64,000 nt of DNA from NCBI RefSeq assembly GCF_963678635.1, contig NC_087068.1, positions 20,923,029 through 20,987,028 on the forward strand. The letters run 5' to 3'. Origin of the DNA: Symsagittifera roscoffensis. Its lineage: Eukaryota; Xenacoelomorpha; Acoela; Convolutidae. Shown in pieces: positions 1-10,342 of this stretch; position 1 is the first letter of the stretch, and each line of letters opens with the position of its first letter. The position numbers and the translations under genes are program-made. The notes below the pieces were generated by a model that had not been told where the DNA came from, searched no databases, and saw only the letters and a program-made list of their open reading frames with translations.

Positions 1-813
1 CTTGACAAATCTGAATTCTTGGGTTCCCGGGTAAAAAAAAGGAAAAAATTAGCAGAAGTTTTCTACCATTTTTTGCAATTTTTTTTTTAATAATTTTTTT
101 TCTCGTGCGACTTGTAAGGTGAGTTTTCCCTCAAATTAATCAATAAAAAAAAAATTTCAATTGGAAACATTTAATTTGCCTCTGAAATATTTCCTCTCAA
201 ATATTTTCATACAAAATTCTTATGTCGGAACATCAGCACGCAAGTTTAGTTGAACAGCAATAATTATAATTCGTTTCAAATTACTTAAACTAAAAACGTC
301 AACAAAATCGGTACATAAACTACATAAACATTTTTGTATGAAAATGGTAGTAGGAAAAAAAATAAAACTAGAAAAATTGAGCATAATCAGGTTTTGCTTT
401 TCTTTACAATGAATGATCTATTTTGATATCTGTGTCTTAGCTGAATACCCAATTCGATGAATCGTGTTTTTTGCTGGCCGTGTTTTGTCCCTTTTTTCAA
501 TTGTTTCACAATTGCTTGAAAACTGGGATCTCTTTAACTAATGCCCTCTTTTGCAAAAGAGGTAGAGTCATTACTAGGCCCGAAAACTTTTGTGCTTGAC
601 CGTTGAAAAGTTTCTTTACAGGGGGATTCGTTATTAGGTATCATAGGGGGGGTTTATAGTTAAATATATCTGAAAAATTATGAATGAATGAATGATATAA
701 GACTTGTTGGTAAAAAATATGTTCAAATCGAGCTGAATGGCTTTTCACAGGACACGGACAATTAAGAAATCATTTACACATCATTATCGCTTTTATACAA
801 TTTTGTTTGTTAG
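1..813. other. Non-coding stretch upstream of the first exons
   Basis: No gene could be supported. It is AT-rich with long A and T runs. Positions 112-165 (TTGTAAGGTGAG then a CTCAAA..AATCA..AAAAA tract) are repeated with changes at 1031-1087, so a short dispersed or tandem repeat brackets the first exon. The first 30 bases could be the end of an exon, an open frame followed by CGG and gtaaaa, but that is too short to rely on. Confidence 0.5.
545..562. repeat. Perfect 18 bp palindrome
   Basis: CCTCTTTTG is followed directly by its exact reverse complement CAAAAGAGG with no spacer. It stands alone in intergenic or intronic DNA. It could be a dimeric protein-binding site or a remnant of a small mobile element; nothing nearby decides this. 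Confidence 0.7.
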
Positions 814-897
814 TTTTGCTCCGACCTTGAAGCGATATTTCGCGCTATAGAAAATTTTCAGTCAGAGGACAGTAATCTACAGTTACTTGAGGAAATT
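814..897 (+). CDS. Possible internal exon, unidentified protein
   Basis: A pyrimidine-rich acceptor ending TTTGTTAG at 813 opens a 28-codon frame (FCSDLEAIFRAIENFQ...LQLLEEI) closed by TAA at 898. The residues are acidic and probably helical. The donor is unclear: GT choices inside the frame (GAC A|gtaatc, CTA CA|gttact) do not match the phase of the next exon at 1167, so an exon may be missing or the intron may not start with GT. Function unknown. It is placed with the three exons that follow because of strand and proximity. Confidence 0.35.
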
Positions 898-1166
898 TAA
901 TCATTGCTATTCATTATTTTCTCAGGGATTATTTTTTTGAATTTGATATCTTAGGGTTCTTGGCTAAAAAAAAATAAGCAAAATTTTTTTATGTCATTTG
1001 TAAGATCAATTTTATAACTTTTTTCTAGTGTCATTTGTAAGGTGAGCTTTCTCAAACCAATCATTAAAAAATAAAATGTTCAATTGTAACAAAGATTGTA
1101 ACAAAGTTCAATTGTAATAAAATGTTCAAACAAAGATCCCCGTGAATTTTCAAAATATCTTTGCAG

Positions 1167-1273
1167 CTGGATGCTTTGAGCAATAACGAAAACAAACTGT
1201 ATTCCCGGAGTGCAAAGCTAACGAACAAACTCTTTCATCAATTGGAAACTCTTTCATTCATAGATATCATTTC
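1167..1273 (+). CDS. Internal exon of an unidentified gene
   Basis: After the acceptor ATCTTTGCAG only one frame is open. It gives 35 codons beginning LDALSNNENKLYSRSAKL and ending FIDII, then TC before the donor gtatga (phase 2). The frame would stay open to 1301, but the phase-2 donor fits the next exon exactly. The peptide is polar and probably helical with no recognised family. The following intron would be 77 bp. Confidence 0.5.
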
Positions 1274-1350
1274 GTATGATATAAATATCAAATTAACAGA
1301 GGTGGCTGACACTAAAAAACACAGACAAACTATTTGATTCTAATTTGCAG

Positions 1351-1477
1351 TTCTGAAGAATTCGATCATCTTCCAAAAGTATGGGTGGTGAATATGGTCA
1401 GTCAGAAAATGTGGCTCCTTCCTTCGACTCCTACTACACACTCTATGTTACAACAACTGCTACCCGATTTGTTTTGG
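1351..1477 (+). CDS. Internal exon of an unidentified gene
   Basis: The acceptor TAATTTGCAG is followed by T, which completes a serine codon with the preceding exon, and then 42 open codons starting SEEFDHLPKVWVVNMV and ending LLPDLFW before TGG|gtattt (phase 0). Another frame in the same stretch starts with ATG at 1381 and gives 63 codons, but it lacks support from its neighbours. The phase fit on both sides favours the frame given here. No family recognised. Confidence 0.45.
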
Positions 1478-1519
1478 GTATTTTAACCTTTTGTTGTCAA
1501 CTGATCATAAGCGTTGCAG

Positions 1520-1564
1520 CTGCCTTTGAACGTTGCATTCTATTTAAATCGAGTAACTTTCTAA
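1520..1564 (+). CDS. 3' terminal exon of an unidentified gene
   Basis: The acceptor GCGTTGCAG is followed in phase 0 by LPLNVAFYLNRVTF and TAA. It joins the preceding exon across an intron of only 42 bp. A possible polyadenylation signal lies about 175 bp downstream. The short length and very small intron make this tentative. Confidence 0.4.
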   Translation: MPLNVAFYLNRVTF

Positions 1565-1739
1565 AAATGTAACATACTCCAAGTGTTAGAACGTTTCATT
1601 CTAACATTTAACTCTATTCTAACTGACTTCCATAGACCAAAAATGCTAATCATACAATTCCGTAAACTAAATCTATGAAAAAATACGTATCATACAAAAT
1701 TCATTCTGTTTGCTAAAATTTTGTTGGTTTATTGCTATA

Positions 1740-1745
1740 AATAAA
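1740..1745 (+). terminator. Possible polyadenylation signal AATAAA
   Basis: AATAAA lies 176 bp after the stop of the plus-strand gene ending at 1564 and is followed within 10 bp by a T run. AATAAA is frequent by chance in DNA this AT-rich, so only the position supports it. Confidence 0.3.
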
Positions 1746-2355
1746 AAAGATTTTTTTTTTGATAAAAAAAAGTTTTTTCAGTAGTTTGTATCATGCAAAA
1801 TTAAATTTATGTGTGCATAACGTAATCCTAGATACACAAAAAAAAACAAATTTTCTTCGTTTCGCTGGGTTTTTTTTCAAAAACTTTCAAAAGGCCTATT
1901 TTGGGTTTGGCATATTTATGTCCACCTGATCAATGCCTGATTAAATTGAACTGCAAAATATAAAAGTTTTCATCTTCGAAAATTTGTTGCCAAAATTTTA
2001 ATGTTTAATACTTTCATAAATATCAATTCTGTAGGACAATTTTAAGATAATACAGGCCACTTTCCATACATTATAAATGAAACACTGATTACGAACACAA
2101 CCCAAAAAAATTGAAAAATTACTTTTTTTGAAAATTCAGTTTTTGGTTTCTGGATTAAATTCATTGAGAAATTAATTGTTTTTAAAAGTTTGAGAAAATA
2201 CAATTGAGAAAATACTTTTTTCTAGTCATACAATTTTCATATATGAAAAATCACTTATCATAGATCTTTCATGCAATTTTCGGAACGGCATGAAAAGTGC
2301 ATGACTAGCCTTTTTCCATACATGAAAAATGAATGACTGGCTTTTTTGGTCAATC
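1746..2355. other. Non-coding stretch between convergent exons
   Basis: No gene seen. It lies between the 3' end of a plus-strand gene and the 3' end of a minus-strand gene. It holds A/T runs and a locally repeated motif related to CATACATGAAAAATGA-TGACT at about 2225-2340. Confidence 0.5.
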
Positions 2356-2381
2356 TCAGCAGTTCATCAAGGTCCCACCAT
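2356..2381 (-). CDS. Possible 3' terminal exon, minus-strand gene
   Basis: Read on the minus strand, an acceptor ending TTCAAAAG is followed by AT, which completes a histidine codon with the upstream exon, then GGTLMNC and TGA. A second frame here (WWDLDELLRLTKKASHS) is longer and also protein-like. It would need the weaker donor CACGA|gtcgtc in the preceding exon, so the true 3' end could be either. Unidentified product. Confidence 0.3.
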
Positions 2382-2426
2382 CTTTTGAATAAAAAAAGTA
2401 AACTGTTCTTAAAATCTCAAAGCTAC

Positions 2427-2479
2427 GTTTCGACGACTCGTGAACGTTGCCAGGATTCCAAGCATTCCGTTCTATAAAG
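2427..2479 (-). CDS. Possible internal exon, minus-strand gene
   Basis: On the minus strand the acceptor AAACAAACCAG is followed by C, completing an asparagine codon with the upstream exon, then 17 codons FIERNAWNPGNVHESSK and one base before gtagct. Phases agree on both sides. Flanking introns would be 82 bp and 45 bp. Function unknown. Confidence 0.4.
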
Positions 2480-2561
2480 CTGGTTTGTTTAATCCTTTCT
2501 TTTGAATAGTTAACCGTAAAACAAATGGTTCCTCTTTTATTTCATTTGATAGATTATGTAC

Positions 2562-2715
2562 TTGAAAAATTCTAAAACTTTATTCCAAAGAATTTGAGTA
2601 AAATGTTTTTCATGAGTTCTTTGCTGGTTCATATCATATCGTAACTGGGTGTCGAGTTCGCTCAAAATAAATGAGGCATCTGTTGTTTGAATAGGAGCTC
2701 TTAGCTTTTCAAAGA
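2562..2715 (-). CDS. Possible internal exon, minus-strand gene
   Basis: A minus-strand acceptor ending GTGATAG is followed by TC, 50 open codons starting FEKLRAPIQTTDASFILSEL and ending WNKVLEFF, then AA before gtacat. The composition is rich in charged and aromatic residues, unlike chance frames in this AT-rich DNA. The upstream (5') exons would lie to the right, where repeats occupy 2.8-5.6 kb, and were not found. No family recognised. Confidence 0.42.
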
Positions 2716-2847
2716 CTATCACAAAAATTGTGGTCAAGTTTTTGCAGGTTAAACAATTTCAGTTAGAGATTTGAAAGTGACATTATCACAATCTAAGTTT
2801 AACTCATAAAATGATTTGTTGTTTGAGTTGAAGTCAATCATTGTTTC

Positions 2848-3440
2848 AAAAAAAAACTACTGCTGAATTTCATGAGTTAGTAATTAGCGAGGTTCTTACT
2901 CACGCTTCTAAACTGAAAACTGAAAACATTTCTATTTATATTTAGAAAAAGGGTTAATTTTTTTATTGATTTTTTCTGCATTTGCCAGATTAACATGAGC
3001 AAAAAAACAGTACTAGCTGGATTTACCAACTTTAAGGTTCCGACCAGTGAAAATAGCGAAGAACTGTGTATTCGGGTGTGTTAAATTTTTTCTTTTATTC
3101 CTCGCAAAATCAGCCACCAGAAGTAATCGAGGAAAAACCTATTTGTAATTTGAATTGAAGACAAATATTCTTTTAAAAAACTACTACCGAATGTCACGAG
3201 TTAGTAATTAAGGAGATTTCTACTCACGTTTCTAAACTGAAAACATTTCTATTTATATTTTAAAATAAATTAAAATTTTTTATTGATTTTTTTCTGCGTT
3301 TCCCATTTTAGCATGAGCCAATAACATTAGTAACTAGAATTATCAACTTTAAGTTTCTCATCAATGAAAATGGCTACGAACTTTGTATTCAGGGGTAGTA
3401 TATTTTTTCTTCATTTCCAAGCAAAATCAGCCACTACAGA
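2848..3440. repeat. Diverged tandem duplication, about 325 bp unit
   Basis: ACTACTGCTGAATTTCATGA at about 2856 recurs as ACTACTACCGAATGTCACGA at about 3180. The following landmarks (GAGTTAGTAATTA, TCTAAACTGAAAAC, CATTTCTATTTATATTT, the TTATTGATTTTTTCTGC tract, CAACTTTAAG) recur in the same order. The right ends of both units merge into the dispersed family described at 3430-5620. Confidence 0.8.
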
Positions 3441-5620
3441 TAGTCATCGGAAACGGTTGGGTGATTAACCAAATTGAAGCGTTTTCAATCGTGATTCAAA
3501 CAACATTAAAAGAATCCTTATCAAGAAAAAGTGGTTTAAGTTTTTCATTTTAGTATTAAATTTAGAGCGAGTAAATCAAGCAAGCAGACTTACAACAGCT
3601 TGCTTATGATTAATTTCAGCTCGTAAGTTTTATTATTTTTTTTTTTAATTTTTCGTTTTTCTAATCATTTTCTGCAAAAGATTTTGTTCTATTCACTTAT
3701 TTTTCTATGACTGCCCATTTCACCAAAATGTAGTTATAAGTCAGATTTTTTTTCACACCCTGCAGAAAAAACTACGTTAATTTGAGAAAATTTAAATTTT
3801 CATGGTTTTTTAAATTTTCGTAGTTTTTCGTACTTGCACAATAACAGTGTTAAATATATCAAAAGTGGATATCAAAAAAGCTCTGATTATCCGATATCTA
3901 TCAAACAACTCAGTAATGCAAGTAAACTTACAAAAACAATACTTATGTAAGTTTAAGAACAACTCCTTGAAACTGATTGTAAAGGCTGAAAATTTTGTTT
4001 GATGTCACCGACAATGAGAACTTCAGAGTTTTGCTGTTGAGGCGATCATGATTTCTTTGTTCTTTCTTGCAACATAATTGCAGACTGTTTTATGATTATC
4101 CGCAACTCCAGAAAGGCAAAATGGTTTTTTCTATAATTATTTCTTATCTTTGCTGATATCTTTGCAATCGAGGATTGAGTGATTTGCATCCAGATGATGC
4201 AAAAAAATTTTCTTCTATTTTTCTTTCAATTTTTAGTTATATTTTTTCTTGCATAGTTTCAAGCTGTAAAACATTGGAATTGACTATTTTCAGAAGGATT
4301 TTTAACCCTCGATTGCTTCTTTTGTTTTGATTTATCTAACTGTACGAAACTATCAAGTGTTGGAATCACAAAAAAATGGCCAAAACTCAATTGCAAAATT
4401 TTAATTGCTTCTGGAGAAATAAACAAGTTCACCAAAATGGCGATGATTTCTTATATCAGCTTTGAAGATAGAGGAGTCGGGTTTTTTGTCGAAACTCTTT
4501 CATAAAAGCCTTAATAATTTTCTAGATAATTTATTTGCATTTGAGAACATTTCCTAATGTTTGTCAATTGAATCAGTTTTGAGGATTTCATTTTTATCAA
4601 ATTGGTCATTACAATTAAAGTTTTTGCTGTTGAGTCAGTATTGAAGTCTTGAGGTTGTAGGTATTTTTTTTTCAATGTAATTGCTCCGAATATTTGAAAA
4701 ATGGGGAGGAACTTTGTATTCGGGTGGGTCTTAGCTTTTTTTTCTACTTTTTTCTATTTATTTCTTTGTTTTCCTCGCAAAATCAGGTACCATGAAAAAT
4801 CATTGAACTGGGTTGAGTGATATATCATATTAAAGTACTTTTAGTCTTATCATGATTTGAAAAAGTCTACTCAGTGTCGAGAAAAACCCGTTTGAATGTT
4901 TTGATTTTTGGCCTAATTTCGAGCTAAAAAGGTGAGCATGATTTACAATAGCTTAATTATTATTTAAGAGGGTTATCCAGCTGAAACTATGCTGAATCGT
5001 AGCTGAAACAAAGCTAAGATACAGACTCAAAATCTGTCAGCAAGTCACAGTTGGTCCTTTTGCACACTTTACTTTTCATTTAATTGATTTTTCCTTCTCA
5101 GGTACCACAAATAATGATTAGACTGGGTTGAGTGATGTATGATACTAAAGCCCTTTCAAATTTCCAAAAAAATTCCCAGTGTCGAAAAAAAACCGGTTTG
5201 AGTTTTTTGATTTTTCATCTTAGTTCGAGCGAATGAAGCAAGCGAGCAGACTTACAACAGCTGGATTATGCCTAATTTAAGACCTTAAAACTTAATTTTA
5301 AGCAAGTAAAACTAGTTTTTGGAGTTTTTATCATTTTGGGAACCAAAAATTTTTAAAAAGTCAATATTTTTCTTATAAGTTTTTTAGTTTTACCAGTCAT
5401 TTTTCTACAAAAACTTTTGTCCAGTTTGCATATATTACTTTTACTGTCTAATATGCCTTAATTATATTTTTACGTCAGATCCTTTTTACTCACCAAGCAG
5501 AAAAATCTACACTATTTTGGAAAAGAAAACTTTCTAACTCGTAGTTTTCTAAAGACTATGGTCGGAACATTCTGTGCTACTTGCGCAGTAACCAGTTATC
5601 CTTGTTTTTAATTAAAAGTG
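3430..5620 (+). repeat. Cluster of dispersed-repeat copies
   Basis: At least three incomplete copies of one family lie head to tail. Landmarks in order: AACTTTGTATTCGGGTG; CGCAAAATCAGGTACCA with GGTTGAGTGATATATCAT; a segment with GAGCGAATGAAGCAAGCGAG; and an end with GTGCTACTTGCGCAGTAACC near 5575. Other copies occur at about 13740-14320 (reverse) and 31380-31770. No open frame is conserved between copies, so this is probably a non-autonomous element or a decayed transposon. Confidence 0.7.
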
Positions 5621-6480
5621 TTTCAAATAATGGCTGTAGTTCTAATCTAGTTTTAAACAGATGCAGTTTACAAATTTTAAACAGATGTGATCAAAAATGA
5701 TTAGAAACTGACCAAGTTGGTATCAAGTCTGTTCATATCACTTGGAAATCTTCTCCAGCTCAAGATTTTTCACCTCTGCTTAGGATTTCTTTTTCTATGT
5801 CCAGACCTTTTATCTATTCGGCATCTGTCAAAAACAAAAATCAGGTATGATTTTGAAAAAACCAGTAAATAATAATGTCGTTTGATAAAAACAGTGTGAG
5901 AGCGAAACGTTTTTATGGTATCTGATTTCCCGTGAAAAAAAATCTGGAATCAACACTTTTTTGTTGATTGACCAACCCCTCTTTCTTGATCTCATAGTCA
6001 AGTTATCCAAACGCTTTTAGATCTTTTTCGGTCGTTTTTGTACCTCAAGGCAATATAAAAGCCATCAAAATCATAAAAGCGGCATTCATTTCATTAAGAA
6101 CAGGTGTAAATCTCCTGAATAAAATAGGCATTTACCGTTTTCATGCTGAGTCACCTAAAAAAACTGCCATAAAAATGCTAATTCTTCAACATTAACAAAC
6201 CTATCCGTTATATCTGATCTATCAAACCATTTTTGCAACCACGCTAAGAAAAAATGGACCATTAATTTTGCATATTATATCTGGCATGTTAGTTTCAATT
6301 ACCAAAATACATTTGTTACGCTTGGCAATAAACAATTTTTGTACCGTACACCTTGATCATAAATTACATAAACATCAACACAATTGTTTTAATTTCTCTC
6401 ATCAGAATAATTTTTTTCGTTAACTTGGTGCAAATTTTAATTACAGCAACTGATTTGATAAAAAATCATGTTATTCTGCA
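5621..6480. other. Non-coding stretch before the main gene
   Basis: No convincing exon. A minus-strand 60-codon frame at 5828-6010 has a protein-like start (DNLTMRSRKRGWSINKK) but no matched splice sites. The last 60 bases before 6497 end in TTCTGCATTAG at 6483, which could be an acceptor for the exon that follows. Confidence 0.4.
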
Positions 6481-6496
6481 TTAGTTTACTATCAAG

Positions 6497-6706
6497 ATGG
6501 CAAATGTGACTTTAAAAGCAAACTTCGATAACAACAGGTCGCAAGCGTCGACAAAAGAACCAGCAGACGATAACTTTGCTGGAGGGTCTTAAATTGAAAA
6601 CCAGCTAAATAGCCAACAAGCCGTCGATAATTACAATTCTAAAAGTGGTTTTTTGTTACCAGCGGCTGAAGACGAATGTGAGAAAGTTCAAAATGAAGCT
6701 TATAAG
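6497..6706 (+). CDS. First recognised exon of the K/R-S/T-A-motif gene, with in-frame TAA
   Basis: An ATG at 6497 starts MANVTLKANFDNNRSQ and runs 31 codons to TAA at 6590-6592. The same frame then continues open for 38 codons (IENQLNSQQAVDNYN...EKVQNEAYK) to a donor AAG|gtgata at 6706 that is phase-matched (phase 0) to the next exon. So either a base change or assembly error made a stop (TAA could come from CAA), or translation starts downstream. The frame is also open back to an acceptor-like TTAG at 6483, so the ATG may be internal. Polar, Asn/Gln/Glu-rich and probably disordered. Confidence 0.5.
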
Positions 6707-7469
6707 GTGATATTTCAATTATTTTAAACCCTGGATCACCGCCTATCCCCCACTCCTCCCTTACCCAAAAATTATCAGCTGCCCTAAAAATTTAGCAGCA
6801 AAAATCTATCACAGTTGCTCTCAAAATTTCAAGCGTATCCATTCTCTAAGTTATAAAAAAAACGTTTTTTTTTTTAAATTAATTTTTCTCTATATTGTAA
6901 ACAGGGTGGAATTATAAAAAACGGTTCTGAGCATGTTGATCATTTAGCATTTGTCTGTATGCTAATTCTGAGTAGATCACACTAAAAATTCTCTTTTGAT
7001 GATAAATATACTTGCCTCCAGTTTTACGACATGATAGTTCGTTTTATTTAAAATTTGAGCAAAAATATAGAGCATTCAATGTTCTATTTGTTTCTGGCTT
7101 TTTTGTTTCAATTTTCAATTTTACATTACAGCGATTACAGAAGATTAAATTTTTTTACTTATGATTTAAGCGATTTTTGAATGGAATTAAATTGCTAATC
7201 CTCAATGCATTTTGGTTGAACATTCGTTTTATCATGTATAATCAAAATAGATTTTTTGAATGTGTTTTAGCAATGGATATCGCCCGTAAGTCTGTCATGT
7301 TATTTACAACGTTCAAATTGGAAAATTTTACCTTTGGCGCCCATTTTGTTAAAAACCTCTAATTTAGATGCCCCATCATTTTCATTGTCCTCAAAATAAA
7401 TTATATTCCCATTCGTTCTTATTCCTGACTACTTATTCTTGTCATTTTGCAAGTTTTTACTGTGTTTAG

Positions 7470-7685
7470 GGCCACGTTAAAACAAATGACCTCGACAACA
7501 TAGCATGCAAAATGTATAGCCAATCAAATGGTAGAGGTCACCAAAGGGTGGTCAAATCCGAGTCACCCTTGACCTCTGGTCAGTACAGAGTGTCCACACA
7601 GTCTGTTCTGAAGGGCAAGCCTCAGATGGGAGCATACAGGAATATGGGCACTCCTCTCAGCTTCATTTACTACAAGTTGGCTTAA
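7470..7685 (+). CDS. Second exon of the K/R-S/T-A-motif gene
   Basis: The acceptor ACTGTGTTTAG is followed in phase 0 by a 71-codon frame (GHVKTNDLDNIACKMYSQ...LKGKPQMGAYRNMGTPLS...YYKLA) ending in TAA at 7683. A weak donor TACAA|gttggc at 7675 would end the exon in phase 2, and the next exon supplies exactly the one base needed (AA+A, lysine). If that donor is not used the protein ends here. The base composition is less AT-rich than the surroundings. No domain recognised; basic and Ser/Gly-rich. Confidence 0.55.
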   Translation, partial: GHVKTNDLDNIACKMYSQSNGRGHQRVVKSESPLTSGQYRVSTQSVLKGKPQMGAYRNMGTPLSFIYYKLA

Positions 7686-7878
7686 ATAACAAAAAATTTT
7701 AAGTTAAAATTTGATATTACAAAAAAACAACAAAATTTTTTTTTTAGTTTTTGAAACAGTCCAAATGGACATAACCATTGAATTAATGACCCAATTTTTA
7801 TTGATTTTAATGAAGACATCCCGTAAATTGGTTTCCAGCTGAAAAAAACTTATATGAGCTCTTTTCCTTTTTGCTCAG

Positions 7879-8024
7879 AGATAAAGCAGAGCAGTACTAT
7901 TCGACCACAGATGGATTCAAAATATTGCAACGACCCAAATCAGCCGGAGCCAATTTGACATCGCGAGGTTATTTGAGAAACTACTACGTCCATGAAAACA
8001 ACAATCATAACAAGAACATAGCAG
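7879..8024 (+). CDS. Third exon of the K/R-S/T-A-motif gene
   Basis: The acceptor TTTTTGCTCAG is followed by A, then 48 codons starting DKAEQYYSTTDGFKILQ and including QRPKSAGANLTSRGYL, then G before gtaatt (phase 1). RPKSAG is the first of several K/R-S/T-A motifs in this gene. Tyrosine and asparagine are abundant near the end (YYVHENNNHNKN). Introns on either side are about 200 bp. Confidence 0.6.
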
Positions 8025-8249
8025 GTAATTTGAAACGAAAAATTCGATCATAAGCATAAGTGTACCAAAGCAACGGAAATAACATGGAGCACCTCTTGAA
8101 ATCAATTGATCAATCAAAGCCCAATTTGAAACAATTGTGGCCATTTTCTGTGCTTCAAAGATCATCATTGTATTATTTCTAAGACTAAAAAAAGTAAACC
8201 AGAAAGAAAAAAATCAGTATCGAGAAAATCCAAAACCTAGTTTTTTTAG

Positions 8250-8611
8250 TAGTCGGGTCCGAGATCTCGGGTGCCTGTCAAGAACATGTCCACCGACTAC
8301 TCTGCAGTGAGAGTCGTCTCTTCACCTCAAGGCCCCCTTCCCCCGTCGCCTCTCTCGTGTACTCAATGATCAAAGAACAACAAACTGACGACCCAAACTC
8401 ACCCTCGGATGACAATCACATACTAGAAGGGAGGGGAAATGTTGACCACATTGTGATCAACTGTGAGGCTGGAAATGATGACGATTGTGGTGATCAGGAG
8501 CTGAATGGAGTAACCAAAGGAGACGAAGGAGAATCAAGGCCTAAAAGACACCTTGAGATGTTCATACCACAGGCTAGTGAACGAATATTATCTCTGAGAA
8601 GCGATATGTGA
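8250..8611 (+). CDS. Fourth exon, acidic segment; may end one isoform
   Basis: After the T-rich acceptor ending TTTTTTTAG the bases TA complete a valine codon with the preceding G. A long frame then runs to TGA at 8609: VGSEISGACQEHVHRLL, an acidic stretch (CEAGNDDDCGDQELNG) and a basic end (SRPKRHLEMFIPQASERIL). To join exon five (phase 0) an internal donor is needed; GGA|gtaacc near 8508 is the best. Otherwise this is the 3' exon of a short gene. GC content is clearly higher than the flanks. Confidence 0.5.
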
Positions 8612-9060
8612 TTCATAGAGTTTTCTCCGAATTTAGAAAGATTTCACCATATTACGAGGCTGAACTGTTGATTGTGGGAATTTGTAAGCGGGTTCCACAA
8701 CAAGGACGCTTTATTTGTTCCAGCACTGGAGTTTCATCGATAAAAATTGATTTTTAGTATCAAAATTATTGGAAAACCTAATCGATTATTGACGCCAGCT
8801 TTAAAACTTAAATCCACTTTTTTTTTCTTTTTTATGGATTATAATCGATTTTTTTTCATGACAAAATAATCAACTATAATCCATATTTTTTCCATCACCA
8901 TCGTTTTTTTCTCAACACAAAATCATTAAAAACAATTTTTTTTTCTGCAGAAATGTTGTTTACTCAGCTTGCTGCACTTTTTCTGCAAAAAACTAAGACG
9001 AATCGAAGATAAAATTTGAACTAAATTTTAAACAACATGAAATAAAAAAAACGAAATCAT
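8612..9060. other. Intron or 3' flank, no further exon seen
   Basis: AT-rich with T runs and several ATTATAATCGATT-like motifs (about 8760-8885). The same motif appears again at about 9835-9915 and 27520-27740, so it may belong to a small dispersed repeat. No exon was supported. Confidence 0.4.
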
Positions 9061-9081
9061 GTTGGACTTCTGTTTACCATA

Positions 9082-9112
<31 letters not shown>

Positions 9113-9640
9113 ACTCACACACACCCAAGCCCCCTCCCATTTTACAGTTTCATACCCCCCAAGTTTTCTAAGCGTTAAACGCGGGGGGCTATTTAAACGT
9201 ATACTCCACCTCTCCCCCCTCCCAAATTTTCTTTTACATTGAACGGAAGAGGGTATTCAACCTTTTAACCACCCCCCCCCCCCCCCCCCATTTAACCCTT
9301 CCCCCTATTATTTTACACTCCGGTGTAAACTGGGGTGGTGATGGGGGGAGTACTGGAGAGGGAGGATCTATTGGGGAATTGGGGTTGGGGGCACTGGGGA
9401 GAGGTGAAACTGAAGGGGTAAATTGAAGGGGTAAACTAAAGGGGTAAATAGAAGAGTTAGGGGAGTTTACGTTGAGTCAACTACCCTCTACCAGTTCAAC
9501 AATTCTTCTCCGCTTTCAACCTAAAAATATTCATCGTTCAACCATTTTCTACCATTAACCACCCCCCTCCCCCTCCCCTTACTTGAACATGAAGGGGGCC
9601 GTGGTCAAATGGCGATAATAAAAGTGGGTGAATGGCGATT
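9061..9640. repeat. GC-rich low-complexity tract: C runs, CA repeat, then G runs
   Basis: C runs at about 9083-9099 and 9271-9290, with a (CA)n stretch between 9099 and 9124, are followed from about 9320 by runs of G (GGGGTGG, GGGGGG, GGGGTTGGGGG) and a roughly 14 bp tandem motif, AAGGGGTAAAYT, three to four times at 9413-9450. The C-rich to G-rich switch means G-quadruplex potential lies on the minus strand first and the plus strand second. A further C-rich block is at 9560-9580. Confidence 0.85.
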
Positions 9641-10342
9641 AATTACCATGGCGACGGTAAAAACAATTAGAATAAAAAGTTAAACTGCCAAAGTGAAAAA
9701 TAGAGAAAAAATTAAAATTAACTCTTTTATTTGAAGAGGAAAAAAATTTTAAGAGTAAAAAAAATGTAAAACGTAGCAACTGCACTAAACAGTAAGACAG
9801 ATAACTTTGAAGAATTTCTGAACCAATCCCGTTATAATTGATTATAATCAATTAAAGTGGACTTAATTGTAAAAAAAAAAGCAATGGGATTATGAGCCAT
9901 TTTAAATCGATTATAAATGATCATATTTGAACTTTTCGAGACTGTCAACTGAAAATCCAATCGATTGATTTATGAATTTCCAGTTTGGATTCTTCTTTTT
10001 TTTTCGTTTTCGTTGATCGTTCCAACAAAAGTTCAAAGACTTTCTTTGGATTCCAGAGATCTGCCTACACCAAATTGTGCGCCTGTCCAGTGCACAGTGT
10101 GACATCGTAATGACAACGCTCAAGTTGTTGGTTATAGAGAGCACAAAGAAATCTCAAAGTTTTAAAATTGCTGAAAAAATTGTTTGGATAAAAATTTAAA
10201 CAGGAAACAGTTGAAAACTGATTTTAAAAGAACGCGGCTAAACGTTCAGATAGAACCGCAAATTTTCAACATGGATAGGACCGGTGATTTTTGCTGAATT
10301 TTTTGTGATTTAATCGATATATTTAATTGGTTTTTTTTTCAG
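9641..10342. other. Intron with a dispersed-repeat tail
   Basis: At 10045-10115 it contains GGATTCCAGAGATCTGCCTA then an AAATTGTGCGCCTGTCCAGT-like block, a family also seen at about 17716-17775 (reverse), 27270-27335 and 32637-32705. No exon is supported before 10343. Confidence 0.5.
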
